Assembly: GCF_018881715.1 (NCBI RefSeq)
Contig: NZ_JACVPW010000013.1
Coordinates: forward strand, 186,001-250,000
Reading direction: 5' to 3'
Source of the DNA: Polynucleobacter parvulilacunae
GTDB taxonomy: Bacteria > Pseudomonadota > Gammaproteobacteria > Burkholderiales > Burkholderiaceae
DNA length: 64,000 nt
The stretch's first letter is position 1. Every line of letters begins with the position of its first letter. Both the position numbers and the translations under genes were made by a program. Positions 16,518 to 27,721 of the stretch are shown here, one piece after another. Under the pieces are notes generated by a model. It was given only the letters and a program-made list of their open reading frames with translations, made no database searches and was not told where the DNA came from.

Positions 16518-17441
16518 TTATCGCATTAATTCTTGTAAGTGCTTTACTGCAGCCTTGGGATCCTTGGCTTGCGTAATGGCTCTGACTACTGCAACTGAAC
16601 CCACACCACTTTTGGCTACCGCATGAATGCTGTCTTGATCAATGCCGCCGATAGCTACCAGAGGGTAGTGACTCATTAATTGAGCATATTTGTAGAGGCG
16701 ACCTAAACCTTGCGGGGCCGTAGGCATCTTCTTTAGATTGGTCGGAAAGACGGCGCCCATTGCAATGTAGCTTGGACAAAAGCGATCTGCATAAGCAAGC
16801 TCTGCATATCCATGAGTACTTAAGCCCAACCTTAATCCAGCGGATCGTATTTCCTCAAGATTGGCTTCTTCTAAATCTTCTTGCCCTAGATGCACGCCAT
16901 AAGCACCAGCATCAATTGCTTCTTGCCAATAGTCATTAATAAATAAAAGCGTTTTGCTATCTTTGGCGGCAGCAACAGACTCTTTAATCTGTTTTCTGAT
17001 CTTGGATTTTTCGTCAGACTTAAAGCGTAGTTGCACTGTCGGTATTTCTGCTTCGACCATGCGCTTTACCCAATCAGCATCGGGCATGACGCCATATAAA
17101 CCAAGGCGTTTAGGACATTCTTTAAAGGCGTTGGGATTCATATTGCGAGTCCAGGGCAGTAAATCAAAATGCTCTGGTCTGCTGGGCCATTTAAATGGAT
17201 TAAAGCCGCCGTCTTGCAAAGTCATGCGTGACCAAGCTTTACCGAGAATTATTGCGTCAGACTCAATAAAGCCCATATCAATAGCTGCTAATGCACCGGC
17301 TAATTCGTAATGATCGACTGCCGCCTCATTATCAATTTGTGGTGGGGGCGTGTTTAAGCTAAAGGTTGGAATCGGAATGCATAAATCAGCATTGCGATGC
17401 GCCGCAACGATTTGGTCGGCTAGGTCACGAATCAGGCTCAT
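16518..17441 (-). CDS. thiE: Thiamine phosphate synthase with N-terminal extension
   Basis: Joins HMP-PP and thiazole phosphate to thiamine phosphate. The TIM-barrel enzyme occupies about residues 112-307: GLYGVMPD, IPTVQLRFK, LFINDYWQEAIDAGAYGVHLGQEDL, GLSTHGYAEL, YIAMGAVFPTNLKK and PLVAIGGI. An extra 110 residues precede it. Part of that extension (YELAGALAAIDMGFIESDAIILGKAW) has the rhythm of the helices after the GTGC loop in ThiD kinases, so it may be a remnant of a ThiD-like domain; this is tentative. It is the last gene of thiC-O-S-G-E, 35 bases after thiG. Confidence 0.92.
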   Translation of the reverse strand: MSLIRDLADQIVAAHRNADLCIPIPTFSLNTPPPQIDNEAAVDHYELAGALAAIDMGFIESDAIILGKAWSRMTLQDGGFNPFKWPSRPEHFDLLPWTRNMNPNAFKECPKRLGLYGVMPDADWVKRMVEAEIPTVQLRFKSDEKSKIRKQIKESVAAAKDSKTLLFINDYWQEAIDAGAYGVHLGQEDLEEANLEEIRSAGLRLGLSTHGYAELAYADRFCPSYIAMGAVFPTNLKKMPTAPQGLGRLYKYAQLMSHYPLVAIGGIDQDSIHAVAKSGVGSVAVVRAITQAKDPKAAVKHLQELMR

Positions 17442-17476
17442 GAGTTCAGTGTACTTAACTTGGTGAAATCAGGTAA

Positions 17477-18295
17477 CTAAGATTGGTGCCAAAAAGGAGT
17501 GCCCACCAAAGGCGTGCTCGCTTGTGCCGACTCTTGGGGTTTCATGGCTCCAGATAAGTAAGCTGCACGTCCAGCATCTACTGACATTGCAAAGGCTTTG
17601 GCCATCACTACAGGATCATCCGCCAACGCTACTGCGGTATTCAGGAGTACGCCATCAAAACCCCATTCCATGACGGTGCAGGCGTGTGATGGCAGGCCTA
17701 GGCCAGCATCCACCAAGAGCGGTACCTTGAGGCGATCACGCAAGAGCTTCATGGCATAGGGATTTAATGGGCCTTGACCTGTACCAATGGGCGCAGCCCA
17801 AGGCATGACCGCTTGGCAACCCACATCAACTAATCGTTGGCACAAAATAAGATCTTCAGTGCAATACGGTAAGACCTTAAAGCCATCTTTAATTAAGGTC
17901 TCAGCAGTTTGTGCCAAACGCAAAACATCCGGTTGCAGTGTGTAGTCATCACCAATGAGCTCTAACTTGATCCAATCGGTTTCAAAAACTTCACGTGCCA
18001 TTTGTGCAGTTGCAATCACTTCTTGTGGGCTATGACATCCAGCGGTATTGGGCAGAACAGGAACGGCCATCTTTTTGAGTAAATCCCAAAAGCCACTATG
18101 TACCTCAGTTGTTGAAGTGCCTTGGCGACGCAGGCTCACAGTAATCATCCCGGGATTGGATGCTTGGACTGCATTCTCTAATACTTGTGGAGAAGGGTAG
18201 CGTGAAGTGCCTAACAACAAACGGCTCGCAAAGCTTTCGCCATACAGAACTAATGTATCGGCCTTATTGAGATTACTTGGTAGGGGTGCGTTCAT
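17477..18295 (-). CDS. thiG: Thiazole synthase
   Basis: Builds the thiazole phosphate ring from dehydroglycine, DXP and ThiS-thiocarboxylate. Motifs: [10 protein letters not shown] near the N-terminus, ITVSLRRQG, the Lys expected to form the Schiff base in [45 protein letters not shown] and the C-terminal phosphate site [13 protein letters not shown]. Length (272 aa) is normal. It starts 27 bases after the thiS stop and works with ThiS and ThiO from the same operon. Confidence 0.96.
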   Translation of the reverse strand: MNAPLPSNLNKADTLVLYGESFASRLLLGTSRYPSPQVLENAVQASNPGMITVSLRRQGTSTTEVHSGFWDLLKKMAVPVLPNTAGCHSPQEVIATAQMAREVFETDWIKLELIGDDYTLQPDVLRLAQTAETLIKDGFKVLPYCTEDLILCQRLVDVGCQAVMPWAAPIGTGQGPLNPYAMKLLRDRLKVPLLVDAGLGLPSHACTVMEWGFDGVLLNTAVALADDPVVMAKAFAMSVDAGRAAYLSGAMKPQESAQASTPLVGTPFWHQS

Positions 18296-18322
18296 ATCAA
18301 CTTGATTCTTCTATTTATGGCA

Positions 18323-18520
18323 TCAGCCGCCAGTAACTGGGGCGATCACTTCAATTTGGTCATTCTCGTTCAGGGCAAACTCAGTATGCTTAGTCTTAGG
18401 TACAAAATTGAGGTTTACCGCAACAGCATAAGGGGGCTTGGCATTAATCATGGCCAAGGCATCACTGACTACACTCTTACTTGGTAGCTCATATTCCACT
18501 TGATTGACGATTACACGCAT
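18323..18520 (-). CDS. thiS: Sulfur carrier protein ThiS
   Basis: Small ubiquitin-like sulfur carrier (65 aa) ending in the essential Gly-Gly, preceded by QIEVIAPVTGG. The C-terminus is adenylated and converted to a thiocarboxylate that donates sulfur to ThiG. The start overlaps the thiO 3' end by 10 bases, which points to coupled translation. Confidence 0.96.
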   Translation of the reverse strand: MRVIVNQVEYELPSKSVVSDALAMINAKPPYAVAVNLNFVPKTKHTEFALNENDQIEVIAPVTGG

Positions 18521-19659
18521 ACCGCCTCAATCGGATTGCTATCCTGAATCACGGTTAAACCCAATTCCAATGCGGTCTTGCTGCTTCCTTGTTCTAAAAC
18601 TTGTAAAGCGCAATCCAGCACTGCTGGAGAAATCATAAAACCATGGCGATATAAACCATTGATCATGATCAAATCAGAAAGCCCTTTATTACTCTTTGTC
18701 CGAATTTCTGGCAGATTATTTTTTAAAGTAGGGCGACACTGTGTGGCCATCTCTAAGATGCGGGCTTCAGCAAAGCCGCTATGAACTGTATACACTGCGC
18801 TGAGCAGTTCCATGGCAGAGCGCACGCTCATCTCAGACAGATCGTCAGATTCAATCTCCGTTGCGCCCACAACATAAATATCATTCTCTTTTGGAGCGAT
18901 ATAGATTGGATACCGCGGATGTATTAAACGTGTAGGGCGACGAAGTTTTACTTCGGGGGCATACAGGCGAATCACTTCACCGCGCACGCCACGCAAGGTA
19001 TTGGAAGTTTCGCCAGAAGACCATGAATCTTTGGCTCCAGTGCCACGACAATCAATCACGGCCTTATATGAAGATTGTTTGCGTAGTTCCTCGGGTTCTA
19101 CCTCAGCATGCCAGTGACAATTGACCTTCACTAACTCAAGCTCATTAGCAAGGGCGTCTAATAATTGGCGATTATCCAATTGCCCTTCGTTAGGTAAATA
19201 TATGCCTTGGTTAAAGCGATCAGCAACACCGGGCTCCAGTTCTCGCAATGAATCGTTATTTAACTTTAAGGGAGCGCTTAATTCCGAATTAGAGCGGCAG
19301 TTTTTCTCTAAGTGAGCAGTAAATCTTTCGGCATCGCTCGCATCTTGTCGGTGCCACAAAATGAGCGTGCCATCTTGTTGAAAGTAAACCGAGTTGGATA
19401 ACCCAGAAATAAGCTCTTTCCAGCGAGGCAGGCTATATAAACCCATGCGCACAACAGAATCTTCGGTAATGGCAGATTCGGCTAATGGCGCCAACATGGC
19501 CGCGGCAATACGTGCAGCAGCATGAGCGCCATCACGTCCGCCCTTATCAAATAAATCAACCTGCGCACCACCTTTAGCAAGCGCAAGCGCTAGCAGACGG
19601 CCCATTAGGCCGCCACCAACAATGGCGTACTTGCTATTGGAGAAGCGTGCGCTAGACAT
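18511..19659 (-). CDS. thiO: Glycine oxidase
   Basis: FAD enzyme oxidising glycine to the imine used by ThiG. The N-terminal Rossmann motif YAIVGGGLMGRLLALALAKGG with Asp/Lys in VDLFDKGG binds FAD. Later blocks fit the DAO family: RGVRGEVIRL, HPRYPIYIAPKENDIYVVGATE, and NGLYRHGFMISPAVLD. A ThiO in place of ThiH implies the oxygen-dependent glycine route typical of aerobic bacteria. 31 bases separate it from thiC upstream. Confidence 0.94.
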   Translation of the reverse strand: MSSARFSNSKYAIVGGGLMGRLLALALAKGGAQVDLFDKGGRDGAHAAARIAAAMLAPLAESAITEDSVVRMGLYSLPRWKELISGLSNSVYFQQDGTLILWHRQDASDAERFTAHLEKNCRSNSELSAPLKLNNDSLRELEPGVADRFNQGIYLPNEGQLDNRQLLDALANELELVKVNCHWHAEVEPEELRKQSSYKAVIDCRGTGAKDSWSSGETSNTLRGVRGEVIRLYAPEVKLRRPTRLIHPRYPIYIAPKENDIYVVGATEIESDDLSEMSVRSAMELLSAVYTVHSGFAEARILEMATQCRPTLKNNLPEIRTKSNKGLSDLIMINGLYRHGFMISPAVLDCALQVLEQGSSKTALELGLTVIQDSNPIEAVCV

Positions 19660-19690
19660 CTTTATCTTTTTACCGTTTATCTCTCACGGC

Positions 19691-21659
<1,969 letters not shown>

Positions 21660-21677
21660 GAAACCGGGTGTCGGTCT

Positions 21678-21776
21678 GATGTAACTCCCCACGCCAGCAT
21701 TACCTGGATCGGGTTCTAGGGTCTTTCTCAGCGCCTTCAAGCTCAATACGCTTTGAAGGGCACCCCTGTTTCATCC
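21678..21776 (-). promoter_or_regulatory. TPP riboswitch aptamer (THI element)
   Basis: Consensus parts of the THI element read in order on the minus strand: AGGGGTGCCC, GCTGAGA, ACCC with GAACCCGATC, AGGTAATGCTGGCG and TGGGGAG. P1 is GATGAAAC with GTTACATC (one mismatch). It binds thiamine pyrophosphate in the leader of thiC and should lower expression of the whole thi operon when TPP is plentiful. Confidence 0.95.
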
Positions 21777-21859
21777 TTAGTAAGGATTTAACCACGAATT
21801 GGGTTATTGGGGTATGACGCCAGTCAAGCAGGGCTTGGACGGCCCATTAAGGTAACTGC

Positions 21860-22693
21860 CTACCTATTGCGGCGCAATATGAAGTCTGCGGTCACAAATG
21901 CGGCATCTGAGGTGAACTCATCGGCCAGAATTCGGGCTGCAGCCTCTGGAAGCGAGATTTCAATAAATCCGCTGACTTCACCATCATGATTTGTGGGTAC
22001 AAAGTTGTCAGCTAGCTCTAAATCATAGATATAGAGCTGTTCATCATGAAAGCCCCGACCAATGGATGGACGGCGCATATGAATACGTCCTACGGGCTCA
22101 ATTTGATCGGCAATTTGTTCTGGCACGCCAGCTTCTTCCCAAAGTTCGCGACGTGCGCTAACCCAAGGAGTTTCATCGGCAGTAATGCCGCCCGCTGCTA
22201 AGTTATCTAATTTGCCTGGATCGGTTGGTTTAGTTTCACTGCGTCTGCCTAGCCAAATGGTATTGCCTTGCGTATAACCGTTGATATGTGTGGCCATGCT
22301 GCGAAAGCCAAATGTACGAAATGCTGCACGTTCCATCCGAAAGTATTTATGGCCATTCTGATCAAGCCATGCAAAGTCTTCATTACGCCAGCCAGGAATA
22401 AATCCACCCAATCTCATGCGATTAGCCAATTGATAAAGACTATTGGATAAATCCCTTGGCTTTGTTAATTGAATAGAGAGTTTGTCGTGACCCATCGAAA
22501 TCAGTGGAATGGCCTCCTTTTGTAATGACTCTTGCAGATAGGGAGTGAATTCCGGATTCAGGTGACCAATAAGTTGTTCGCCGGCTGGGCCGCGAGATAA
22601 ATATATTGGCAAGAAATCCGCAGGTGCAGAACGCGCCGTGTTTTGGAGCATTTCCTCAAGGGCGGCTAGCGTGCTGGTTGAAAGACTGGTCAT
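21860..22693 (-). CDS. Nudix hydrolase with DUF4743-like N-terminus (TNR3-related)
   Basis: A perfect Nudix box GX5EX7REUXEEXGU reads GGITADETPWVSARRELWEEAGV. The N-terminal 120 residues (LPIYLSRGPAGEQLIGHL ... GWRNEDFAWLD) resemble the domain found before the Nudix domain of yeast TNR3. Family members studied in plants and yeast clear oxidised thiamine diphosphate analogues. Its place directly upstream of the thi operon on the same strand supports a thiamine damage-repair role, but the exact substrate is inferred. The TPP riboswitch lies after its stop, so it is not itself under that switch. Confidence 0.85.
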   Translation of the reverse strand: MTSLSTSTLAALEEMLQNTARSAPADFLPIYLSRGPAGEQLIGHLNPEFTPYLQESLQKEAIPLISMGHDKLSIQLTKPRDLSNSLYQLANRMRLGGFIPGWRNEDFAWLDQNGHKYFRMERAAFRTFGFRSMATHINGYTQGNTIWLGRRSETKPTDPGKLDNLAAGGITADETPWVSARRELWEEAGVPEQIADQIEPVGRIHMRRPSIGRGFHDEQLYIYDLELADNFVPTNHDGEVSGFIEISLPEAAARILADEFTSDAAFVTADFILRRNR

Positions 22694-22881
22694 GGCCTTA
22701 AGTGTAAGGGAACTTCAAGGCTTGCGCCTTGATTCATGGATTCGCCTAGCACATAAATTGATATGCACCAGTCAAAATATTTATAAGTAATTACACAAAA
22801 CAGGGAAATCAATTCTGCACACAAATTAGGCAAGCTAGGTCAGCCTATACAAATCTGTGACTTACGAAAACTTTTGAGGAT

Positions 22882-22904
22882 TTATCCACAAGGCCTGTGG
22901 ATAA
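22882..22904. promoter_or_regulatory. Inverted pair of perfect DnaA boxes
   Basis: TTATCCACA (22882-22890) and its inverse TGTGGATAA (22896-22904) are separated by AGGCC. Both match the consensus high-affinity DnaA box. They lie between the Nudix gene and tRNA-Arg, beside AT-rich DNA at about 22780-22800. No dnaA or dnaN is near, so this is more likely a titration or regulatory site than oriC. Confidence 0.6.
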
Positions 22905-22918
22905 CTATCAGTAAATTC

Positions 22919-22993
22919 TGGTCCCGCCGACAGGAATCGAACCTGTATCCCACGCTTAGGAGGCATGTGCACTATCCATTGTGCTACGGCGAG
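22919..22993 (-). tRNA. tRNA-Arg (anticodon CCT)
   Basis: Minus-strand cloverleaf: acceptor CTCGCCG with CGGCGGG (one G-U pair), anticodon loop CTCCTAA (CCT), T loop TTCGATT, discriminator A and encoded CCA, 75 bases in all. Confidence 0.95.
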
Positions 22994-23035
22994 TCTGAAT
23001 TAAAGCTAAAAGTATGTTAAGTGAATTCTAATAAA

Positions 23036-23203
23036 TTACCAGCCACATAGCGCCCATACTTGGTTGGTAACGGCCACCATCATATCGGGTGCAAAGTACA
23101 TTGAAAAAATAAATAACAAGGCGAACAAAACAAATCCATAGGAAATAATTTTCCAGAAGGCCGGCCTTGTCTTGAACATTGTCTTATGGATTGACTTAGG
23201 CAT
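23036..23203 (-). CDS. Small single-span membrane protein, probable MFS transporter small subunit
   Basis: A 55-residue protein: basic N-terminus (MPKSIHKTMFKTRPAFWK), one hydrophobic membrane segment (IISYGFVLFALLFIFSMYFA), and a short tail ending ALCGW. Its ATG lies inside the end of the MFS gene (8-base overlap), a strong sign of coupled translation. Such tiny proteins encoded right after oxalate/formate-type MFS carriers are known as MFS small subunits, from memory. The basic end should stay inside and the tail should face the periplasm. The function is untested. Confidence 0.8.
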   Translation of the reverse strand: MPKSIHKTMFKTRPAFWKIISYGFVLFALLFIFSMYFAPDMMVAVTNQVWALCGW

Positions 23204-24428
23204 TAACCACTCGTTGAATCGAATGTTCTTTGACAGGAAGGTTCACCAAGAAAGCAAAGACACCCAATCCAATGGCAATTTCCCAAACAATTAAATACGA
23301 TCCAGTTTGATCAAATAAGTATCCACCCAGGAAGGCGCCACAGAAGCTACCCAATTGATGCGAGAAAAAGATCAGGCCAGAGAGCATCGTTAAATACTTC
23401 ACACCAAAAATTTGCGCCACGATACCATTGGTCAGCGGAATAGTGGAGAGCCACAAGAATCCCATGATGGCAGCAAAGATGTATGTGCTCATCGGTGATG
23501 GTGGTAGCAATAAAAATGCGGCGATCGCAATAGAGCGTCCAATATAGATTGCAGACAATAAGTAACGTTTAGGAAAGCGCTGACCCAAGATGCCTGAGCT
23601 ATAGGTGCCAAAGATATTAAATAGACCAATTAAGGCTAGGGCGGTTGTAGCTACAACTGGTGCCCCAACAGCCGGATAGCTAGCTGAAAGGTCCTTTAGG
23701 TATGGCGCCAAATGCACAGCAATAAAGACCACCTGAAAGCCGCAAACAAAATAACCTAGGGTCAGATAGCGAAAGCTTGGATTGCTGACAGCTTCTTTTA
23801 AAGCCTGCTTGATGGTTTGATCACCCAGCTTGTGGTTATGGGTGAAATTCTTCTCGCGCAACATAAACGCCGTTGGAATCATGAGGCTGGCCATCAATGC
23901 CAACATGAGCAGCGCATCTTGCGTGCCAAGCATACTGAGCAAACCTTGTTCAGCTGGAATCATGAGGAACTGACCAAAGGATCCTGCTGCTGCAGTAATG
24001 CCCATTGCCCAAACCCGTTTTTCTGCAGATACATTGCGACCTAAGATTCCATAGACCACGCTATAGGTTGTTGCTGTTTGCGCTAGACCAATGAGCAAGC
24101 CACCAGCCAACGTGAAGTTCATCACATCGGTAGATACCGCCATACCAGCCAATCCCAAGGCATACAAAACCCCGCCTGCAACCATGATCTTGAATGCACC
24201 GTAACGATCAGCCAGAGCGCCAGTAATCGGTTGTACTGCACCCCAAATCAGATTTTGCAAGGCAATAGTTAGCGCAAAAGTCTCACGTCCCCAACCATTC
24301 GCTGAGGTAATGGGGAGGTTAAATAGCCCAAAGCCATGCCGAATGCCCATGGATAAGGTCACCATGAGTCCGCCATAGATAAGGACCTCCTTCATGGAGA
24401 GTCCTACCTTGGATGTATGGTCAGTCAT
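23196..24428 (-). CDS. MFS transporter, oxalate/formate antiporter-like
   Basis: Twelve-helix carrier, 410 aa from ATG 24428, which lies 4 bases after the CoA-transferase stop; the longer frame from 24464 would overlap that gene. The cytoplasmic loop after helix 2 reads GALADRYGAFKI, the MFS signature. The N-terminus has GIRHGFGLFNLPI, a pattern seen in OFA/monocarboxylate carriers of Burkholderiales. Coupling to a class III CoA-transferase suggests import of a carboxylic acid that is then activated as its CoA thioester. The substrate is not determined. Confidence 0.9.
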   Translation of the reverse strand: MTDHTSKVGLSMKEVLIYGGLMVTLSMGIRHGFGLFNLPITSANGWGRETFALTIALQNLIWGAVQPITGALADRYGAFKIMVAGGVLYALGLAGMAVSTDVMNFTLAGGLLIGLAQTATTYSVVYGILGRNVSAEKRVWAMGITAAAGSFGQFLMIPAEQGLLSMLGTQDALLMLALMASLMIPTAFMLREKNFTHNHKLGDQTIKQALKEAVSNPSFRYLTLGYFVCGFQVVFIAVHLAPYLKDLSASYPAVGAPVVATTALALIGLFNIFGTYSSGILGQRFPKRYLLSAIYIGRSIAIAAFLLLPPSPMSTYIFAAIMGFLWLSTIPLTNGIVAQIFGVKYLTMLSGLIFFSHQLGSFCGAFLGGYLFDQTGSYLIVWEIAIGLGVFAFLVNLPVKEHSIQRVVNA

Positions 24429-24432
24429 GGGC

Positions 24433-25653
24433 TTAAATAATTCCCTTGGTTCGCAAGACCTCAATCGCTTGATCGTCGAGCTTAAGACGCTCGTGCAGGA
24501 TCTCTTGCGTATGCTGACCTAGAGTTGGTGGCGCCATTCTCACTTCGGTGGGCGTCTTAGATAAGCGCATCGGACTGGCAACCAATTTCATGGTGCCAAC
24601 AGTCGGGTGTGGAACATCAATCTGCACGCCGCGATGAATGACTTGTTCGTTTTCAAATACTTCTTTGAAGTTATTGATTGGGCCACAAGGAACATTGGCT
24701 TTTTCTAGCAATGCAATCCATTCGCCTTTCGTTTTTTTGCGCGTCATCTTCTCTAAAAGAGGAATGAGCTGCTTGCGATGTTCAACGCGTAAGGGGTTAG
24801 AAACATACAGCGGGTCATCTGCTAGCTGTGCTTCACCACCAGCGGTAACAAAATGCCTGAATTGACCGTCATTGCCGGCACCAACAATCATCCAGCCATC
24901 CGATGTGGGGAAGGTTTGATAGGGAACAATGATCGGTGAGGCGTTGCCCCAGCGCTTGGGCACTTCACCTGAGGTGAGATAGGCGCTCGATACATTGGCC
25001 ATTACCGCTACTTGGGTATCTAATAAGGACATATCGATGTATTGGCCTTCGCCCGTATGGTCGCGGTGGACGATGGCGGCCAAGATGGCTGTGCTTGCGT
25101 ACATGCCAGTAAAGATGTCGGCAATAGCCACACCCGATTTTTGTGGGCTAGCACCTTCAAAGTCATGCGCTTCACCTGTGACGCTCATAAAGCCACCCAT
25201 GCCTTGAATAATGAAGTCATAGCCAGGGCGATGAGCGTAAGGTCCGGTTTGTCCAAACCCAGTAATGGAGCAATAGACTAAATCGGGCTTGATCTGCTTC
25301 AGGCTTTCATAATCGAGCCCGTATTTGGCTAAGTCTCCTACTTTGTAGTTCTCTATCACTACATCAGACTCTGCAGCCAATTTGCGGATGAGCTCCTGAC
25401 CTTCAGGTTTGGCTATATCAACAGTAATGGAGCGTTTATTGCGATTAATGCAAATAAAATAGGCAGATTCATCGGTTTCCTTGCCATTTGCATCTTTGGC
25501 AAAAGGAGGTCCCCAGTGGCGGGTGTCGTCTCCAACCCCAGGTCTCTCGACTTTAATAACATCCGCACCCAAATCTGCCAGATTTTGAGCGCACCAAGGA
25601 CCAGCCAAGACTCGGCTAAGGTCTAAAACGCGAATATGACTTAAGGCTCCCAT
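24433..25653 (-). CDS. CaiB/BaiF family (class III) CoA-transferase
   Basis: Moves CoA between carboxylic acids, as in formyl-CoA:oxalate CoA-transferase. Features: N-terminal VLDLSRVLAGPWCAQNLADLGADVIKVERPGVGDDTR, then NRNKRSITVDI, VIENYKVGDLAKYGLDY, GFGQTGPYAHRPGYDF, and the catalytic Asp in QYIDMSLLDTQVA. Length 406 aa is normal. It is first in a three-gene operon with the MFS carrier and the small membrane protein. It diverges from parE. The acid handled is unknown. Confidence 0.92.
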   Translation of the reverse strand: MGALSHIRVLDLSRVLAGPWCAQNLADLGADVIKVERPGVGDDTRHWGPPFAKDANGKETDESAYFICINRNKRSITVDIAKPEGQELIRKLAAESDVVIENYKVGDLAKYGLDYESLKQIKPDLVYCSITGFGQTGPYAHRPGYDFIIQGMGGFMSVTGEAHDFEGASPQKSGVAIADIFTGMYASTAILAAIVHRDHTGEGQYIDMSLLDTQVAVMANVSSAYLTSGEVPKRWGNASPIIVPYQTFPTSDGWMIVGAGNDGQFRHFVTAGGEAQLADDPLYVSNPLRVEHRKQLIPLLEKMTRKKTKGEWIALLEKANVPCGPINNFKEVFENEQVIHRGVQIDVPHPTVGTMKLVASPMRLSKTPTEVRMAPPTLGQHTQEILHERLKLDDQAIEVLRTKGII

Positions 25654-25732
25654 CCCCTAATTTTGGCATGGATGACAGGGAAATTCCCGAAAAATTCAGC
25701 CTAGATCCCAGACATGACTACAATTTGCGCGC

Positions 25733-27721
25733 ATGGCTACCCGTAAAACTTCCGAATACAGCGAATCGTCGATTCAGGTCCTAAAAGGACTGGAACCAGT
25801 CCGTCAACGGCCTGGAATGTACACCCGCACTGACAATCCACTTCATATCATCCAGGAGGTGCTTGATAACGCTTCGGATGAGGCGTTAGGCGGGTTTGGC
25901 AAGCAAATCATCGTTACCATGCATACCGATGGCAGCGTGAGCGTAGAAGATGATGGTCGAGGCATCCCTGTGGGAATGCACCCTACCGAGAAGTTACCGG
26001 TAGTCGAGATTGTGTTTACCCAGTTGCATGCTGGCGGTAAGTTTGAAAAAGGCACTGGTGGTGCATATGCATTCTCGGGTGGTTTGCACGGTGTTGGTGT
26101 TTCGGTAACCAATGCCTTATCCAAAAGATTAGAAGTAACCGTTTGGCGTGAGGGCCAAATGTCGACCCTGACATTTGCAGATGGCAAAGTCATTGAGAAG
26201 CTTAAATCCATTGCTTCTTCAAGGGAAGATAAGTCACACGGTACACGTGTGCGCGCATGGCCAGATGGTAGGTACTTTGATAGCTCAGTGATTCCAATGC
26301 CTGAGCTCATTCGCTTATTGCGCTCTAAGGCAGTTTTATTGCCTGGCGTAAAAGTTACTTTGATTCAAGAAAAGACAGGCGATACCCAGACTTGGCAATA
26401 CGCACAAGGCTTGCGCGGTTATTTGAATGAAGCAATAGCGCAAGCAGGTCATGGTGCAGAAGTCATTCCCCCATTTGAAGGCGAGCAATACGCAACCGGT
26501 ACTGGCGATGACGATTCATTTGCTGAAGGTGAGGGCGCGGCTTGGGTGGTTTGCTGGACTGAAGATGGCGCACCAGTGCGCGAGAGTTATGTAAATTTAA
26601 TTCCGACTCCTGCCGGCGGTACTCATGAAAGTGGTTTGCGCGAAGGTCTCTTTAATGCTGTCAAAGGTTTTATTGAGATGCATGCATTGCAACCTAAGGG
26701 CGTGAAACTCATGCCTGAAGACGTATTTGCTCGCGCCTCATTTATTTTGTCTGCCAAAGTATTGGATCCGCAATTCCAGGGTCAGATTAAAGAGCGCCTC
26801 AATTCACGTGATGCAGTGCGTCTCGTTTCCGGTTATGTGAAATCTGCTCTAGAGCTTTGGCTCAATCAACACGTTGACTATGGCCGTAAGCTGGCCGACC
26901 TTGTTATTAAGCAGGCGCAAGCGAGAACCCGCGCCGGTCAAAAGGTGGAGAAAAAGAAATCCTCCGGCGTAGCTGTGCTCCCGGGCAAGCTGACAGATTG
27001 TGAGAGCCAGGATATCGGTATGAATGAAATCTTCCTCGTTGAGGGTGATTCTGCGGGTGGTTCGGCCAAAATGGGTCGCAATAAGGAATATCAAGCCATC
27101 TTGCCATTACGCGGCAAGGTTCTAAACACTTGGGAAGCTGAACGAGATCGCTTGTTTGCTAACAATGAAGTGCATGACATCGCAGTGGCAATTGGTGTAG
27201 ATCCTCACGGTGCGAATGACACCCCTGATCTATCAAACCTACGCTACGGCAAGGTTTGCATTCTTTCTGATGCGGACGTTGATGGCGCGCATATTCAGGT
27301 ATTACTCTTAACTCTGTTCTACAAGCATTTCCCAAAACTCATTGAGTTAGGTCATGTGCATATCTCACGTCCACCGCTATTTAGGGTTGATGCTCCGGCG
27401 CGTGGCAAAAAGCCAGCACAAAAAATTTACGCCTTAGATGCTAATGAGCTACAAGCCATTGAAGATAAGTTACGTAAAGATGGTGTGAAAGAAACTGCCT
27501 GGCAGATCTCACGCTTTAAAGGATTGGGTGAGATGAGCGCAGAACAATTATGGGATACCACTTTGAATCCTGATACACGCCGCTTGCTACCAGTAACTTT
27601 AGGCACTTGGACTGAAGATGAAACATTTAAGACAATGGATATGTTGATGGGTAAATCTGAGTCTGGAGCTCGTCGTGATTGGTTGGAAGAGCGCGGCAAT
27701 GAAGTAGAGGCGGATATCTAA
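25733..27721 (+). CDS. parE: DNA topoisomerase IV subunit B
   Basis: ATPase subunit of topoisomerase IV, which unlinks replicated chromosomes. GHKL ATPase: [43 protein letters not shown] domain: [17 protein letters not shown] and the Mg site [11 protein letters not shown], then [16 protein letters not shown]. The length of 662 aa fits ParE rather than the longer GyrB of gammaproteobacteria. The stop shares one base with the parC start (TAATG), so the two subunits are translated together. Confidence 0.97.
   Translation: MATRKTSEYSESSIQVLKGLEPVRQRPGMYTRTDNPLHIIQEVLDNASDEALGGFGKQIIVTMHTDGSVSVEDDGRGIPVGMHPTEKLPVVEIVFTQLHAGGKFEKGTGGAYAFSGGLHGVGVSVTNALSKRLEVTVWREGQMSTLTFADGKVIEKLKSIASSREDKSHGTRVRAWPDGRYFDSSVIPMPELIRLLRSKAVLLPGVKVTLIQEKTGDTQTWQYAQGLRGYLNEAIAQAGHGAEVIPPFEGEQYATGTGDDDSFAEGEGAAWVVCWTEDGAPVRESYVNLIPTPAGGTHESGLREGLFNAVKGFIEMHALQPKGVKLMPEDVFARASFILSAKVLDPQFQGQIKERLNSRDAVRLVSGYVKSALELWLNQHVDYGRKLADLVIKQAQARTRAGQKVEKKKSSGVAVLPGKLTDCESQDIGMNEIFLVEGDSAGGSAKMGRNKEYQAILPLRGKVLNTWEAERDRLFANNEVHDIAVAIGVDPHGANDTPDLSNLRYGKVCILSDADVDGAHIQVLLLTLFYKHFPKLIELGHVHISRPPLFRVDAPARGKKPAQKIYALDANELQAIEDKLRKDGVKETAWQISRFKGLGEMSAEQLWDTTLNPDTRRLLPVTLGTWTEDETFKTMDMLMGKSESGARRDWLEERGNEVEADI

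Noticed and set aside
22882..22904. The DnaA box pair as the chromosome origin
   Set aside because: Only two boxes are seen and no dnaA, dnaN, gyrB, rnpA or parAB genes are near; parE/parC are topoisomerase IV genes, not origin markers.
25843..26310. 155-codon open frame on the minus strand inside parE
   Set aside because: It is fully antisense to conserved ParE sequence, has no recognisable domain and no ribosome site; a shadow frame.
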